64,000 nt of DNA, taken from positions 2,976,001 to 3,040,000 of the forward strand of contig NZ_CP113977.2 of assembly GCF_026870175.2 (NCBI RefSeq), given 5' to 3'. The position numbers were made by a program, and so were the translations under genes. This document shows, one piece after another, positions 37,810 through 46,422 of this stretch. The notes under the pieces are model-generated. The model was not told the origin of the DNA, did no database searches, and was given only the letters and a program-made list of their open reading frames with translations. Numbering within the stretch: position 1 is the first letter of the stretch; every line of letters begins with the position of its first letter. This DNA comes from Flavobacterium aestivum. GTDB lineage: Bacteria; Bacteroidota; Bacteroidia; Flavobacteriales; Flavobacteriaceae.

Positions 37810-38709
37810 ATGAAAAAAGTATATGCTATTGGAATGGATGTAGGAGGAAGTCATATTACTTCTGCAATTGTAGATGTTACAAACATGGAAGTTTTAGAAT
37901 CTTCAATACATAAAGAATGTTTTGATTCGAATTTATCTGTGAACGAGGTTATGGATTTTTGGGAAAAATCAATTCGTCTTTCCTTGATTAAATCAGAAGT
38001 TGAAGAAGTAAAAGGAATAACGGTTTGTTTCCCTGGACCATTTGATTATGAAAATGGTATTTCTATGATTAAAGGGCAGGATAAATATGAGAATTTTTAT
38101 GGTTTAAATATTAGCGATTTGCTTAGGGAAAGACTTAGTTTTTCGAATGATTTTAATATTTTTTTCGAAAATGATGCCGTTTGTTTTGGTAAAGGTGAAG
38201 TGTATAAAGATAAAATGAATCTTTCCAAAAAGGTAATGGCAATCACATTAGGAACAGGATTAGGTTCTTGTTTTATAGATAAAGGAGCATCTATCAGTTC
38301 GGGTATTCTTGTGCCAACAGATGGTGAAATCTGGAATCTTCCTTTTAAAAACGGTATTGCAGAAGATTATGTGTCTTTGCGAGGGCTTCTATCGAAATAT
38401 TTTGCCTTGAGCGGAATTCAACTAGAAAACGGATTAGAGCTATACGACCGTGCAATAGCTGAAGATAAAGACGCACTACAAGTATTTGAAGAAATGGGGG
38501 AGGATTTGGCTGAAATTGTCATTCCTTGTTTGAAAAAGTTTTCTGCGGAGCATTTTATAATTGGCGGGAAAATTGCTAATTCTAGTGCTTTATTCTTACC
38601 CACTTTCAATAAAAAAATCAAGGAAGCAGGGTGTGAAATCGGTATTCAGGTTTCCAGTGACAATGAAGATGCGGCATTGCTAGGAGCGGCGAGTATGCTT
38701 TCTTTTTAA
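37810..38709 (+). CDS. ROK-family sugar kinase lacking the zinc motif
   Basis: A cytoplasmic sugar kinase of the ROK family (299 aa). The ATP-binding start GMDVGGSHITSAIVD (about 8-22), FENDAVCFGKGE (about 119-130, with the catalytic Asp) and TLGTGLGSCFID (about 147-158) are present. The usual CxCGxxGC zinc knuckle after GEI is replaced by WNLPFKNGIAEDYVS, with no cysteine. It has no helix-turn-helix, so it is an enzyme rather than a NagC-type repressor. The substrate is likely mannose or GlcNAc freed by the neighbouring hydrolases. Confidence 0.87.
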   Translation: MKKVYAIGMDVGGSHITSAIVDVTNMEVLESSIHKECFDSNLSVNEVMDFWEKSIRLSLIKSEVEEVKGITVCFPGPFDYENGISMIKGQDKYENFYGLNISDLLRERLSFSNDFNIFFENDAVCFGKGEVYKDKMNLSKKVMAITLGTGLGSCFIDKGASISSGILVPTDGEIWNLPFKNGIAEDYVSLRGLLSKYFALSGIQLENGLELYDRAIAEDKDALQVFEEMGEDLAEIVIPCLKKFSAEHFIIGGKIANSSALFLPTFNKKIKEAGCEIGIQVSSDNEDAALLGAASMLSF

Positions 38710-38998
38710 GATTGAAAGACACTAAGTTGCTAAGATTTGAGTAGACAATCTTTAAATATTTTGTGGAGCTTGATTTTATGTTTTAAAGTTTAGAAAAAGC
38801 CTTAAACTTTTTAACTTAAAAATCTTAGAGCCTTAGCAACTTAGTTGCTTAGCCACTTAAACAAACAACCATATAAGAAACAGTAAGGGTATATAATATA
38901 ATTTTGCTGCAATAAAACTAAAAAATGTGCTTATATGTCTTATATGGTTTAAATTTATACAATTGATTTTTAGAATATTGCCTTAATAATAAGAGAAT
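38710..38998. repeat. Word-like repeats (CTAAGTTGCTAAG / CTTAGCAACTTAG) and 11-bp inverted repeat
   Basis: CACTAAGTTGCTAAGATTT at 38719-38737 and CTTAGAGCCTTAGCAACTTAGTTGCTTAGCC near 38824-38853 form loose inverted copies. AACCATATAAG (38867-38877) and CTTATATGGTT (38939-38949) are perfect inverted repeats flanking a TAATTTTG promoter box (38899-38906) for the glycosylasparaginase gene. Confidence 0.6.
38899..38906 (+). promoter_or_regulatory. -7 promoter box of the glycosylasparaginase gene
   Basis: TAATTTTG fits TAnnTTTG. No clear -33 TTG. The 5' UTR would be about 85 nt. Confidence 0.45.
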
Positions 38999-40000
38999 AT
39001 GACAAACAGAAGAAATTTTATAAAGACAGCCACCATTGCATCAGTAGCAGTGGCTTTAAATTCATTCAAAGCTGAAGCTGAAGAGAATGAATTACCGGCT
39101 ATCAAAAAAAGTGTTAGAAAACCGATTGTTCTATCAACTTGGCGTTTTGGAATTCAAGCGAATGAAGCTGCCTGGAATGTGCTAAAAAACAATGGGCGTG
39201 CTTTAGACGCCGTTGAGGCGGGAGTCAAAATCCCAGAAGGCGATCCGGAAGAAAGAAGTGTAGGCTATGGCGGACGACCAGATCGAGATGGGCGAGTAAC
39301 ACTGGATGCTTGTATCATGGACGAATTATCTAATATTGGTTCAGTAGGCTGTTTAGAATTTATAAAGCATCCTATTTCTGTTGCTCGAGCCGTAATGGAA
39401 AAAACACCACATGTAATGTTGGTAGGTGAAGGGGCATTGAGTTTTGCCTTAACACAAGGATTCAAAAAAGAAAATTTGTTGACCAAAGAATCTGAAAAAG
39501 AATGGAAAGAATGGCTTAAAACAAGCCAGTATAAACCAATAGCAAATATAGAAAACCACGATACGATTGGGATGATAGCTTTGGATACAAACGGAAATCT
39601 ATCAGGAGCTTGTACCACAAGCGGTATGGCTTTCAAAATGCACGGTCGTTTAGGAGATTCTCCTATAATTGGTGCAGGTTTGTATGTAGATAATGAGGTT
39701 GGTGCTGCAACAGCCACGGGACACGGAGAGGAAGTTATTAGGATTTCCGGATCAAATTTGGTTGTAGAGCTGATGCGACAAGGTCATTCTCCCCAAAAAG
39801 CTTGTGAAGAAGCTGTAGCTCGAATTGTAAAACTGATGAATAACCGAAAAAAGAACCTGAAAGATATACAAGTTGGTTTTATAGCTCTAAATAAAGAAGG
39901 CGAATACGGTTCCTATTGTGTTCAGGGCGGTTTTAATTATGCTGTTTGTGATGCAACTGGAAATCGATTAATCGATGCAGAATATTTTTTGAAAAGCTAG
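38999..40000 (+). CDS. Glycosylasparaginase (N4-(beta-N-acetylglucosaminyl)-L-asparaginase)
   Basis: An Ntn-hydrolase that splits the GlcNAc-Asn bond left after protein and glycan have been digested (333 aa). The N-terminus TNRRNFIKTATIASVAVAL is a Tat-like export signal. Autocleavage should occur before Thr189 in NHDTIGMIALD, giving alpha and beta chains. The beta-chain blocks CTTSGMAFKMHGRLGDSPIIGAGLYVD and ATGHGEEVIR are typical of the family. The related enzyme of Elizabethkingia (Flavobacterium) meningosepticum is the model bacterial member. Its position after GH2/GH92/GH125/GH18 is the strongest sign that the locus targets N-glycoproteins. Confidence 0.93.
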   Translation: MTNRRNFIKTATIASVAVALNSFKAEAEENELPAIKKSVRKPIVLSTWRFGIQANEAAWNVLKNNGRALDAVEAGVKIPEGDPEERSVGYGGRPDRDGRVTLDACIMDELSNIGSVGCLEFIKHPISVARAVMEKTPHVMLVGEGALSFALTQGFKKENLLTKESEKEWKEWLKTSQYKPIANIENHDTIGMIALDTNGNLSGACTTSGMAFKMHGRLGDSPIIGAGLYVDNEVGAATATGHGEEVIRISGSNLVVELMRQGHSPQKACEEAVARIVKLMNNRKKNLKDIQVGFIALNKEGEYGSYCVQGGFNYAVCDATGNRLIDAEYFLKS

Positions 40001-40028
40001 ATCAAAGGAATAGCGATATGTGTAAATT

Positions 40029-40700
40029 ATGAATAATAAGAATCTTGAAATTGCCTGTTTCAATGCTGAATCAGCAGTAATTGCACAGCAAAATGGAGCA
40101 GACCGAGTGGAACTTTGTGCCAATATGCTGGAAGGTGGTACCACACCAGATTTTGAACTCGCTCGTAAAGTCCGTGCTGAATTAAGTATAAAAATGAATG
40201 TGATGATTCGCCCCAGAGGAGGCAATTTCGTTTATACTGATGCTGAATTTGAACAGATGAAATCTGAAATTGAGCAATTTAAAACTATCAATGTAGATGG
40301 ATTCGTTTTCGGAATCTTAAATAATGATAATAGTTTTGATTTAGAAAGAAATAAAGAATTAGTGAATCTTGCCAGTCCAATTCCCTGTACTTTTCATCGT
40401 GCCTTCGATGTTGTTTCTGATGTATACCAATCATTGGAGTTGTTAATCGATTGCAGATTTCAAACGGTATTGACTTCAGGACAAGGTGAAAATGTGGTCG
40501 AAGGAATTGAAGTTTTACAAACTTTGGTAGAAAAAGCCAATGGAAGAATTGTGGTTATGCCCGGTGGTGGATTGCGCTCTACAAATATCAGGATGTTAGA
40601 TCAAAAAGTAAATGCATCTTATTACCATTCTTCAGCGATTACTGATTCTACTGAAATAACAAATGGAGATGAAGTTAAAAACATCAAAAGTTATTTGTAA
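40029..40700 (+). CDS. cutC: CutC-family protein
   Basis: A cytoplasmic TIM-barrel protein of the CutC family (223 aa). Family blocks are LEIACFNAESAVIAQQNGADRVELCANM (about 5-32), NVMIRPRGGNFVY (about 57-69), FHRAFDV (about 118-124) and VMPGGGLR (about 176-183). CutC was named for copper homeostasis in E. coli, but its biochemical role is unsettled. Here it starts 28 bp after glycosylasparaginase, in a glycan operon and far from the metal island. A role in sugar or amino-sugar metabolism is as likely as a copper role; this is inference from context. Confidence 0.9.
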   Translation: MNNKNLEIACFNAESAVIAQQNGADRVELCANMLEGGTTPDFELARKVRAELSIKMNVMIRPRGGNFVYTDAEFEQMKSEIEQFKTINVDGFVFGILNNDNSFDLERNKELVNLASPIPCTFHRAFDVVSDVYQSLELLIDCRFQTVLTSGQGENVVEGIEVLQTLVEKANGRIVVMPGGGLRSTNIRMLDQKVNASYYHSSAITDSTEITNGDEVKNIKSYL

Positions 40701-40855
40701 TAAAGAGCATTGCCTAAATGAGTTTAAAATATTGATATGATTTTAATTTAATACAATGCTGTTAGAATCTTAAAATCAAAAAAAAATGATTTACTTCTCT
40801 TTGAAAAAGGCAATAGATTAACTGAAAATGCAAAATATTACTAGTTTATAATTTT

Positions 40856-40882
40856 TTGTTTACTTCTTAAAACTTACATTTG
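40856..40882 (+). promoter_or_regulatory. Promoter of aroC
   Basis: TTG (40856-40858), 16-nt spacer, TACATTTG (40875-40882), fitting TAnnTTTG. aroC starts about 18 nt downstream of the box, so its leader is short. Confidence 0.55.
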
Positions 40883-40899
40883 CCTAAAATTATAAAACA

Positions 40900-41961
40900 A
40901 TGGCAGGAAATAGCTACGGAACACTATATAGAGTAACCACTTTTGGAGAATCACATGGAGAAGCATTAGGCGGAATCATTGATGGTTGTCCGTCTGGAAT
41001 TCAACTGGATTTGGATGCCATTCAATTCGAAATGTCTAGAAGAAAGCCTGGTCAATCTGCAATAGTAACCCAAAGAAAAGAACCAGATGATGTTCAATTT
41101 TTATCGGGAATTTTTGAAGGAAAAACGACAGGAACACCAATTGGTTTTATTATTCCAAATACCAATCAAAAATCAGACGATTACTCCCATATAAAAGATA
41201 ATTATAGACCAAGTCATGCCGATTATGTGTATGAAAAAAAATACGGTGTACGTGATTACCGAGGCGGAGGAAGAAGTTCAGCACGTGAAACTGCAAGTAG
41301 AGTTGTGGCAGGTGCAATAGCAAAACAAATGTTGCCTGAAATTAAAATAAATGCATACGTTTCTTCGGTTGGACCAATATTTTTAGAAAAACCATACCAA
41401 GAACTTGACTTCTCCAAAACAGAAAATAATCCAGTTCGTTGCCCAGATGAAGAATCAGCTGTGCTTATGGAAGATTATATTCGCGAAATTCGTAAAGAAG
41501 GAGATACAGTAGGAGGAACCGTTACTTGCGTGATTCAAAATGTGCCTATTGGTTTGGGAGAACCGGTATTTGATAAATTGCATGCCGAATTAGGAAAAGC
41601 AATGTTATCGATCAACGCAGTAAAAGGATTTGAATTCGGAAGCGGATTTTGTGGTTCTAAAATGAAAGGGAGTGAACACAATGATTTATACAATCCTGAC
41701 GGAACTACAAAAACAAACCTTTCTGGAGGAATTCAAGGAGGAATCAGCAACGGAATGGATATCTATTTCCGTGTTGCTTTCAAGCCGGTTGCAACAATCA
41801 TGCAAAAACAAGAATCATTAGACAATAAAGGGAATATTACTGAAATGACAGGAAAAGGACGTCATGATCCATGTGTAGTTCCTCGTGCGGTGCCTATTGT
41901 TGAGGCAATGGCTGCTATTGTTTTGGCTGATTTTTATCTTATAAACAAAACGTATTTATAG
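40900..41961 (+). CDS. aroC: Chorismate synthase
   Basis: It converts 5-enolpyruvylshikimate-3-phosphate to chorismate, the last step of the shikimate pathway, using reduced FMN. All three family signatures are visible: [18 protein letters not shown] (about 16-33), [20 protein letters not shown] (about 124-143) and [17 protein letters not shown] (about 323-339). Length (353 aa) is normal for the monofunctional enzyme. It stands alone with its own promoter, directly after the glycan locus. Confidence 0.98.
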   Translation: MAGNSYGTLYRVTTFGESHGEALGGIIDGCPSGIQLDLDAIQFEMSRRKPGQSAIVTQRKEPDDVQFLSGIFEGKTTGTPIGFIIPNTNQKSDDYSHIKDNYRPSHADYVYEKKYGVRDYRGGGRSSARETASRVVAGAIAKQMLPEIKINAYVSSVGPIFLEKPYQELDFSKTENNPVRCPDEESAVLMEDYIREIRKEGDTVGGTVTCVIQNVPIGLGEPVFDKLHAELGKAMLSINAVKGFEFGSGFCGSKMKGSEHNDLYNPDGTTKTNLSGGIQGGISNGMDIYFRVAFKPVATIMQKQESLDNKGNITEMTGKGRHDPCVVPRAVPIVEAMAAIVLADFYLINKTYL

Positions 41962-41989
41962 TTAAAAAACACTTTAGAAAAAAAGCATA

Positions 41990-42018
41990 CTCAATATTTT
42001 GACGAGCTAAATATTGAG
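41990..42018. promoter_or_regulatory. Hairpin in the leader of the dicarboxylate symporter gene
   Basis: CTCAATATTT and AAATATTGAG form a perfect 10-bp stem with a 9-nt loop, ending 22 nt before the ATG. No U-tract follows, so it is more likely an operator or leader hairpin than a terminator. Confidence 0.5.
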
Positions 42019-42040
42019 ACTTAATCTTGAAATTAATTTA

Positions 42041-43315
42041 ATGAATACAACCACGACCACAAAACCATCTTTTTTTAAAGGCCTTACAGGTCAGATTTTA
42101 ATTGCGATGCTCTTAGGAGCGGTATTAGGAGTAATTATTCACAATACTGTTTCAGCTGAGGGGGCTTTAGAATTTAGCACTAAAATAAAAATGCTGGCCA
42201 CTATTTTCATTCGATTAGTTCAAATGATTATTTCCCCATTAGTATTTACAACTTTGGTAGTTGGAATTGCAAAATTAGGAGACATAAAAGCAGTTGGTAG
42301 AATTGGAGGGAAAGCGTTAGGATGGTTTTTTACCGCTTCTTTCATTTCATTACTGATCGGAATGTTGTATGTAAATTTATTGCAACCAGGAGTTGGATTA
42401 AATTTATCAAATGTAGATTTAGCAACAGCTTCAGATGTTACAACAAAAACACAAAGTTTATCTTTCGAAAATTTCATAGAACACATTGTACCAAAGAGTA
42501 TTTTTGAAGCGATGGCAACCAATGAGATTTTACAAATTGTGATATTCTCTATATTCTTCGGTCTAGCAGCAGCCTCATTAGGAGATCAAGCAAAACCAGT
42601 AACTGACTTTTTGGATAGAACTTCACACATTGTTTTAAAAATGGTGAATTTCGTAATGAAGTTTGCCCCAATAGGTGTATTTGGAGCCATTTCGGGTGTG
42701 TTTGCTGTAAGAGATTTTCAAGAATTGGCAATTACATATTTTAAATTCTTTGGTTCCTTCCTAGTAGGGATTAGCACACTTTGGGTAGTGTTAATTTTAG
42801 TAGGATACCTATTTTTAGGACAAAGAATGAAAAAATTATTGCAGCATATCGTAAGCCCATTGATAATTGCTTTTGGAACAACCAGTTCTGAGGCAGTTTT
42901 TCCTAAGCTTACAGAAGAGTTAGAAAACTTTGGAGTAAAAGATAAAATTGTTTCTTTTATGTTGCCATTAGGATATTCTTTCAACCTTGACGGAAGTATG
43001 ATGTATATGACTTTTGCAGGGATTTTTATTGCCCAGGCATATGGAATACATTTAGATTATCCTACCCAATTTACTATGCTTTTTGTTTTGATGCTAACGA
43101 GTAAAGGAATCGCAGGTGTGCCAAGAGCAAGTTTGGTTGTTGTTGCGGCTACTTGTGGGATGTTTAAAATACCAATTGAAGGAATAGCATTGATTTTGCC
43201 AATTGACCATTTTTGTGATATGTTTAGAAGCGCAACAAATGTTTTAGGAAATGCATTGGCTACATCTGTAGTTGGAAAATGGGAAGATGAAAAAGAGAAT
43301 TCAATTGCTAAATAA
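42041..43315 (+). CDS. Dicarboxylate/amino acid:cation symporter (DAACS family)
   Basis: An inner-membrane Na+/H+-coupled carrier for C4-dicarboxylates or glutamate/aspartate (424 aa from this ATG). About eight helices and two re-entrant loops are expected. The serine-rich hairpin TTSSEAVFPKL (about 287-297) and the helix-7 NLDGSMMYM motif (about 317-325, the family's NMDGT/NLDG block) are visible. I chose ATG 42041; a TTG at 42014 would add nine residues but falls inside a leader hairpin. A terminator follows at 43388. Confidence 0.93.
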   Translation: MNTTTTTKPSFFKGLTGQILIAMLLGAVLGVIIHNTVSAEGALEFSTKIKMLATIFIRLVQMIISPLVFTTLVVGIAKLGDIKAVGRIGGKALGWFFTASFISLLIGMLYVNLLQPGVGLNLSNVDLATASDVTTKTQSLSFENFIEHIVPKSIFEAMATNEILQIVIFSIFFGLAAASLGDQAKPVTDFLDRTSHIVLKMVNFVMKFAPIGVFGAISGVFAVRDFQELAITYFKFFGSFLVGISTLWVVLILVGYLFLGQRMKKLLQHIVSPLIIAFGTTSSEAVFPKLTEELENFGVKDKIVSFMLPLGYSFNLDGSMMYMTFAGIFIAQAYGIHLDYPTQFTMLFVLMLTSKGIAGVPRASLVVVAATCGMFKIPIEGIALILPIDHFCDMFRSATNVLGNALATSVVGKWEDEKENSIAK

Positions 43316-43387
43316 AACAACAAATTTTAATGCAATAAATTAAAATTTAGGATAGGATTCTTTATCAGGATTTTAAAAATAATAAAG

Positions 43388-43425
43388 ACAGTTACTCAAT
43401 TTTTTGGGTAGCTGTTTTTTTATTT
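43388..43425 (+). terminator. Rho-independent terminator after the symporter gene
   Basis: ACAGTTACTCAA pairs with TTGGGTAGCTGT (with two G-U pairs), followed by a T-run. Confidence 0.8.
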
Positions 43426-43510
43426 TAGATAAAATATTTCTTCCTAATTTAGGAAGTGATTTTTTTTGTAATATACTTAAGGAAAAGCTTTTAAAGTTTA
43501 TTTTTAAGTG

Positions 43511-43518
43511 TATATTTG
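43511..43518 (+). promoter_or_regulatory. -7 promoter box of the hybrid kinase gene
   Basis: TATATTTG fits TAnnTTTG. It overlaps the TTG codon at 43516, which argues for the ATG at 43537 as the true start. Confidence 0.45.
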
Positions 43519-43536
43519 AAAAAACATTTGCTATTT

Positions 43537-45744
43537 ATGGCTTTCACAAGAATAGTTATACTGGTTACTTTATTATTAAATTTCTTAGGAAGCACCCTGT
43601 TAGGACAAACCCAATCGTCAACTAAGAAAGACATTGATAAGTTAATTTATAAAGCATCAAAATTACGTGAATCCGGTAATTTTGAAAAGTCTTTATTGAT
43701 TACAAGAATTGCATTGCGTAAAGCTATATTTATAAAAAATAACGAACTTATTGCTAAGAATTATAATGTTGTCGCTTCAAATTATAATGAATTAATGGAA
43801 TTTGATAAAGCCATATTTTATTATAACAAAGCCCTAATCTTTGCCAATTTGACTTCGAATGATTCCATAAAGGAAAGAATCAATAATAACTTGGGGAATA
43901 TGTATTGCTTTGAAAAAAAGAAATACGAGAAAGGAATTGAATTTTATAAAAAAGCATTAGAATATAGCAAAGCAATCCCTGATTCATCTCAAATGGCATT
44001 GACTAATCTCAATATCACTTGGGCCTATTTTGATATTGGCCGCTTTAGAAATGGTAAGTATAATTTAGATTTTTTAAATAGATTCCATAATAAGCATGAG
44101 GATAGTTCTACCATTGTAATTCGTAAAATGCTTAACGGCATGTATTACAGCTATAGTAAGGAAAATGATAAGGCAGATAAGTATTTTCTTGAGGCAATTA
44201 AAATAGGGCAAGAGCAAAATAATAAATCAGATTTGTCATATGCCCATCTGGAATATTCTAAGTTTTTATTAAAGCAGAAGGCGTATAAAGAAGCTTATGA
44301 GAATTTATCTCTTTATAATAGGTTAACTGAGGAAATGTTTGCCGAAGTAAAATCTGTTAAAGCTAACATTGCAGGTGTTAATTTTGAATTGGATGAATAC
44401 AAAAGAGCGATTGATAAAATAGAAAGTGAAAAATATTTGCAATATAAAAGCCTTAAAAAATCAAGGCTAATCGTATTGCTTTTTGTAATAGTTTTGTTTG
44501 TATTGTTGCTTTTTCTCAACTCTTTAATTAAAAATAACAAATACAGAAGAAAATCAAATTTAGATTTGATGCATGCCAATAAAGAGTTGATAATTGCCAA
44601 TAAAAAAGCCGAAGAATTATCACATCTTAAAACACAATTTGTATCTACAATAAGCCATGAGCTTAGAACCCCTTTATATGGAGTAGTTGGTATTACTGAT
44701 TTACTTCTGGAAGAACATCAAGAACTTGCAACAAGCCCACATTTGAATTCCTTAAAATTCTCGGCAAGGTATTTGTTGTCATTGGTGAATGATATTCTTC
44801 AAATTAACAAAATGGACGAAAATAAAATTGTGCTGGAGCGTTTAACCTTCAATATATTGGATGAATTGAATATGATAAAAAATTCACTTTCGTTCATCGC
44901 CCAAAAGAACAAAAATACCATCTACATAGATGTAGATCCTACCATTCCAGAAAGTTTGATAGGTGATAAATTAAGGTTTGCACAAATCTTTATGAATTTA
45001 GTGAGTAACGCATTGAAATTCACTAATAATGGAGAGGTTTGGATAGTTGTCAAACAAACAAAAATAAAAGGGAATATACATACACTGGAATTTAGTGTAG
45101 AAGATAACGGAATAGGTATTGCCCCAATAGATAAAGATAAAATTTTTGATAAGTTTGTTCAGGTCGGAAGAAAAGAAATAGATTATCAAGGTACAGGTCT
45201 TGGTTTATCAATCGTTAAAAGATTATTAGAACTATTTGGCAGTACTATATCAGTAGAGAGTGAGCTGGGTAAAGGAACTGTTTTTAGATTTGCTATTGAT
45301 TTTGAATACGATAAAGTAAAAGCAACCGAGATTATCAATGATATAGATATTAATTTAACTTTTGGTCAGACATTCAATGTACTTATTGTTGAAGACAATC
45401 TAATAAATCAGGTTATTACAAAAAAGACCATTGAAAGGAATAATTATTCGTGTACCGTTGTAGAAGATGGTTATGCAGCTTTAGAAATTTTAAATACAGA
45501 GGTATTTGATGTTATTTTGATGGATATCAATATGCCTTTAATTAATGGTTTTGAAACTTCAAGACGGATTAGGCAAAACGGAATCGAAACGCCAATTATT
45601 GCTTTAACAGCCTTTGACAAAAATGAGATCACTGAGGAGGCAATTGCTGCAGGAATGAATGATATTATTGTAAAACCTTTTGAACCACTACAGTTATTTA
45701 AAATTATAAACTGCCTTATACAAAATGCAAAAAGCGTTGTCTAA
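43537..45744 (+). CDS. TPR-containing hybrid sensor histidine kinase
   Basis: A membrane hybrid kinase (735 aa from this ATG). The signal peptide (about 1-24, ends LLGQTQ) is followed by periplasmic TPR-like repeats (about 35-250; FDKAIFYYNKAL, YEKGIEFYKKALEY), a short coiled coil and one membrane helix (about 310-330). The HisKA domain has SHELRTP (His about 374). HATPase has LVSNALKFTNNG and EDNGIGIAP. The C-terminal receiver has LMDINMP (Asp about 664). No DNA-binding output or partner regulator is encoded nearby, so it is an orphan. A TTG at 43516 could add seven residues (MKKHLLF). The stimulus is unknown. Confidence 0.88.
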   Translation: MAFTRIVILVTLLLNFLGSTLLGQTQSSTKKDIDKLIYKASKLRESGNFEKSLLITRIALRKAIFIKNNELIAKNYNVVASNYNELMEFDKAIFYYNKALIFANLTSNDSIKERINNNLGNMYCFEKKKYEKGIEFYKKALEYSKAIPDSSQMALTNLNITWAYFDIGRFRNGKYNLDFLNRFHNKHEDSSTIVIRKMLNGMYYSYSKENDKADKYFLEAIKIGQEQNNKSDLSYAHLEYSKFLLKQKAYKEAYENLSLYNRLTEEMFAEVKSVKANIAGVNFELDEYKRAIDKIESEKYLQYKSLKKSRLIVLLFVIVLFVLLLFLNSLIKNNKYRRKSNLDLMHANKELIIANKKAEELSHLKTQFVSTISHELRTPLYGVVGITDLLLEEHQELATSPHLNSLKFSARYLLSLVNDILQINKMDENKIVLERLTFNILDELNMIKNSLSFIAQKNKNTIYIDVDPTIPESLIGDKLRFAQIFMNLVSNALKFTNNGEVWIVVKQTKIKGNIHTLEFSVEDNGIGIAPIDKDKIFDKFVQVGRKEIDYQGTGLGLSIVKRLLELFGSTISVESELGKGTVFRFAIDFEYDKVKATEIINDIDINLTFGQTFNVLIVEDNLINQVITKKTIERNNYSCTVVEDGYAALEILNTEVFDVILMDINMPLINGFETSRRIRQNGIETPIIALTAFDKNEITEEAIAAGMNDIIVKPFEPLQLFKIINCLIQNAKSVV

Positions 45745-45756
45745 ACAACGCTTTTT
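45729..45756. terminator. Terminator hairpin containing the kinase stop codon in its loop
   Basis: AAAAAGCGTTGT-CTAA-ACAACGCTTTTT. The kinase TAA (45742-45744) is in the 4-nt loop. A and T tracts on both sides suit both the kinase and the convergent hsp20 gene. Confidence 0.85.
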
Positions 45757-45808
45757 AATTTTCTTGTAAATCCTTACTTGATTGATGATACTGCGTGATT
45801 TACTATTT

Positions 45809-46276
45809 TTATTTTACTGGAATAGCTTTCAATGATTTGTTTCTTTCTACACTTTTTTTAGTAATGCTAACATCAAGAATACCATCTTTATAAGTGGCTT
45901 CTATTTTGTTTTCATCTGCGTTTTCAGGTAGATTGAATGATCTGTAAAAAGATTGATAGTTAAATTCTTTTCGAACATAATTATCTTTTTTATTTGTTTC
46001 TTCTTTTTTCTCTTCTTTTTCAGCGGAAACAATAAGCATATTATTGTCTACTTCGATTTTAAAATCTTCTTTTTTTAAACCTGGAGCCGCTAATTCAATT
46101 TCGAATTTAGTTTCGGTCTCTTTCAAGTTCACTGATGGTAAATTTACTCCTATAGAAGGAATACTTCTATCTGCCCAATCAGAAATGTCTCTAGTGAAAA
46201 AATCTTCAAATAGAGGATTAACCAATTTGCTTACCACAGTTGGGAACATACCATCTCTTTTAATTAATGAGTCCAT
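45809..46276 (-). CDS. Small heat shock protein, Hsp20 family
   Basis: An ATP-independent holdase chaperone (155 aa). The alpha-crystallin domain spans about 45-145: VNLPSVNLKETETKFEIELAAPGL, the FNYQSFYRSFNLPENADENKI block and the end of the core AEYKDGIL-type ATYKDGILDVSITKK. A charged Glu/Lys loop is in the middle. The C-terminal AIPVK supplies an I-x-V-like anchor for oligomer assembly. A minus-strand TAAATTTG box at 46320-46313 lies about 37 nt before the start. No CIRCE-like repeat is visible. Confidence 0.95.
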   Translation of the reverse strand: MDSLIKRDGMFPTVVSKLVNPLFEDFFTRDISDWADRSIPSIGVNLPSVNLKETETKFEIELAAPGLKKEDFKIEVDNNMLIVSAEKEEKKEETNKKDNYVRKEFNYQSFYRSFNLPENADENKIEATYKDGILDVSITKKSVERNKSLKAIPVK

Positions 46277-46312
46277 GATATGATTATTTTAGAGTTAATC
46301 GTTTTGCTATTA

Positions 46313-46320
46313 CAAATTTA
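46313..46320 (-). promoter_or_regulatory. -7 promoter box of hsp20
   Basis: TAAATTTG on the minus strand fits TAnnTTTG; no TTG at the normal -33 spacing was seen. Confidence 0.45.
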
Positions 46321-46356
46321 CGATGCAAATCGCTGTTTTGTATTGTGTTATATAAT

Positions 46357-46397
46357 AAAAAACACTTTTTAACTCAAGGTTAAAAAGTGTTTTTTTA
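46357..46397 (-). terminator. Terminator of the RNA helicase gene
   Basis: AAAAACACTTTTTAAC pairs with GTTAAAAAGTGTTTTT around a short loop. It separates the helicase from hsp20 downstream on the same strand. Confidence 0.82.
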
Positions 46398-46422
46398 CAT
46401 TTTAAATTCAACAGAAAATGGT

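Noticed and set aside
41990..42018. Terminator of aroC
   Set aside because: The stem is followed by no T-run and sits close to the next start codon; an operator or leader hairpin is more likely.
42014..42040. TTG start for the dicarboxylate symporter
   Set aside because: It falls inside a perfect hairpin, and an ATG with a good N-terminus follows at 42041.
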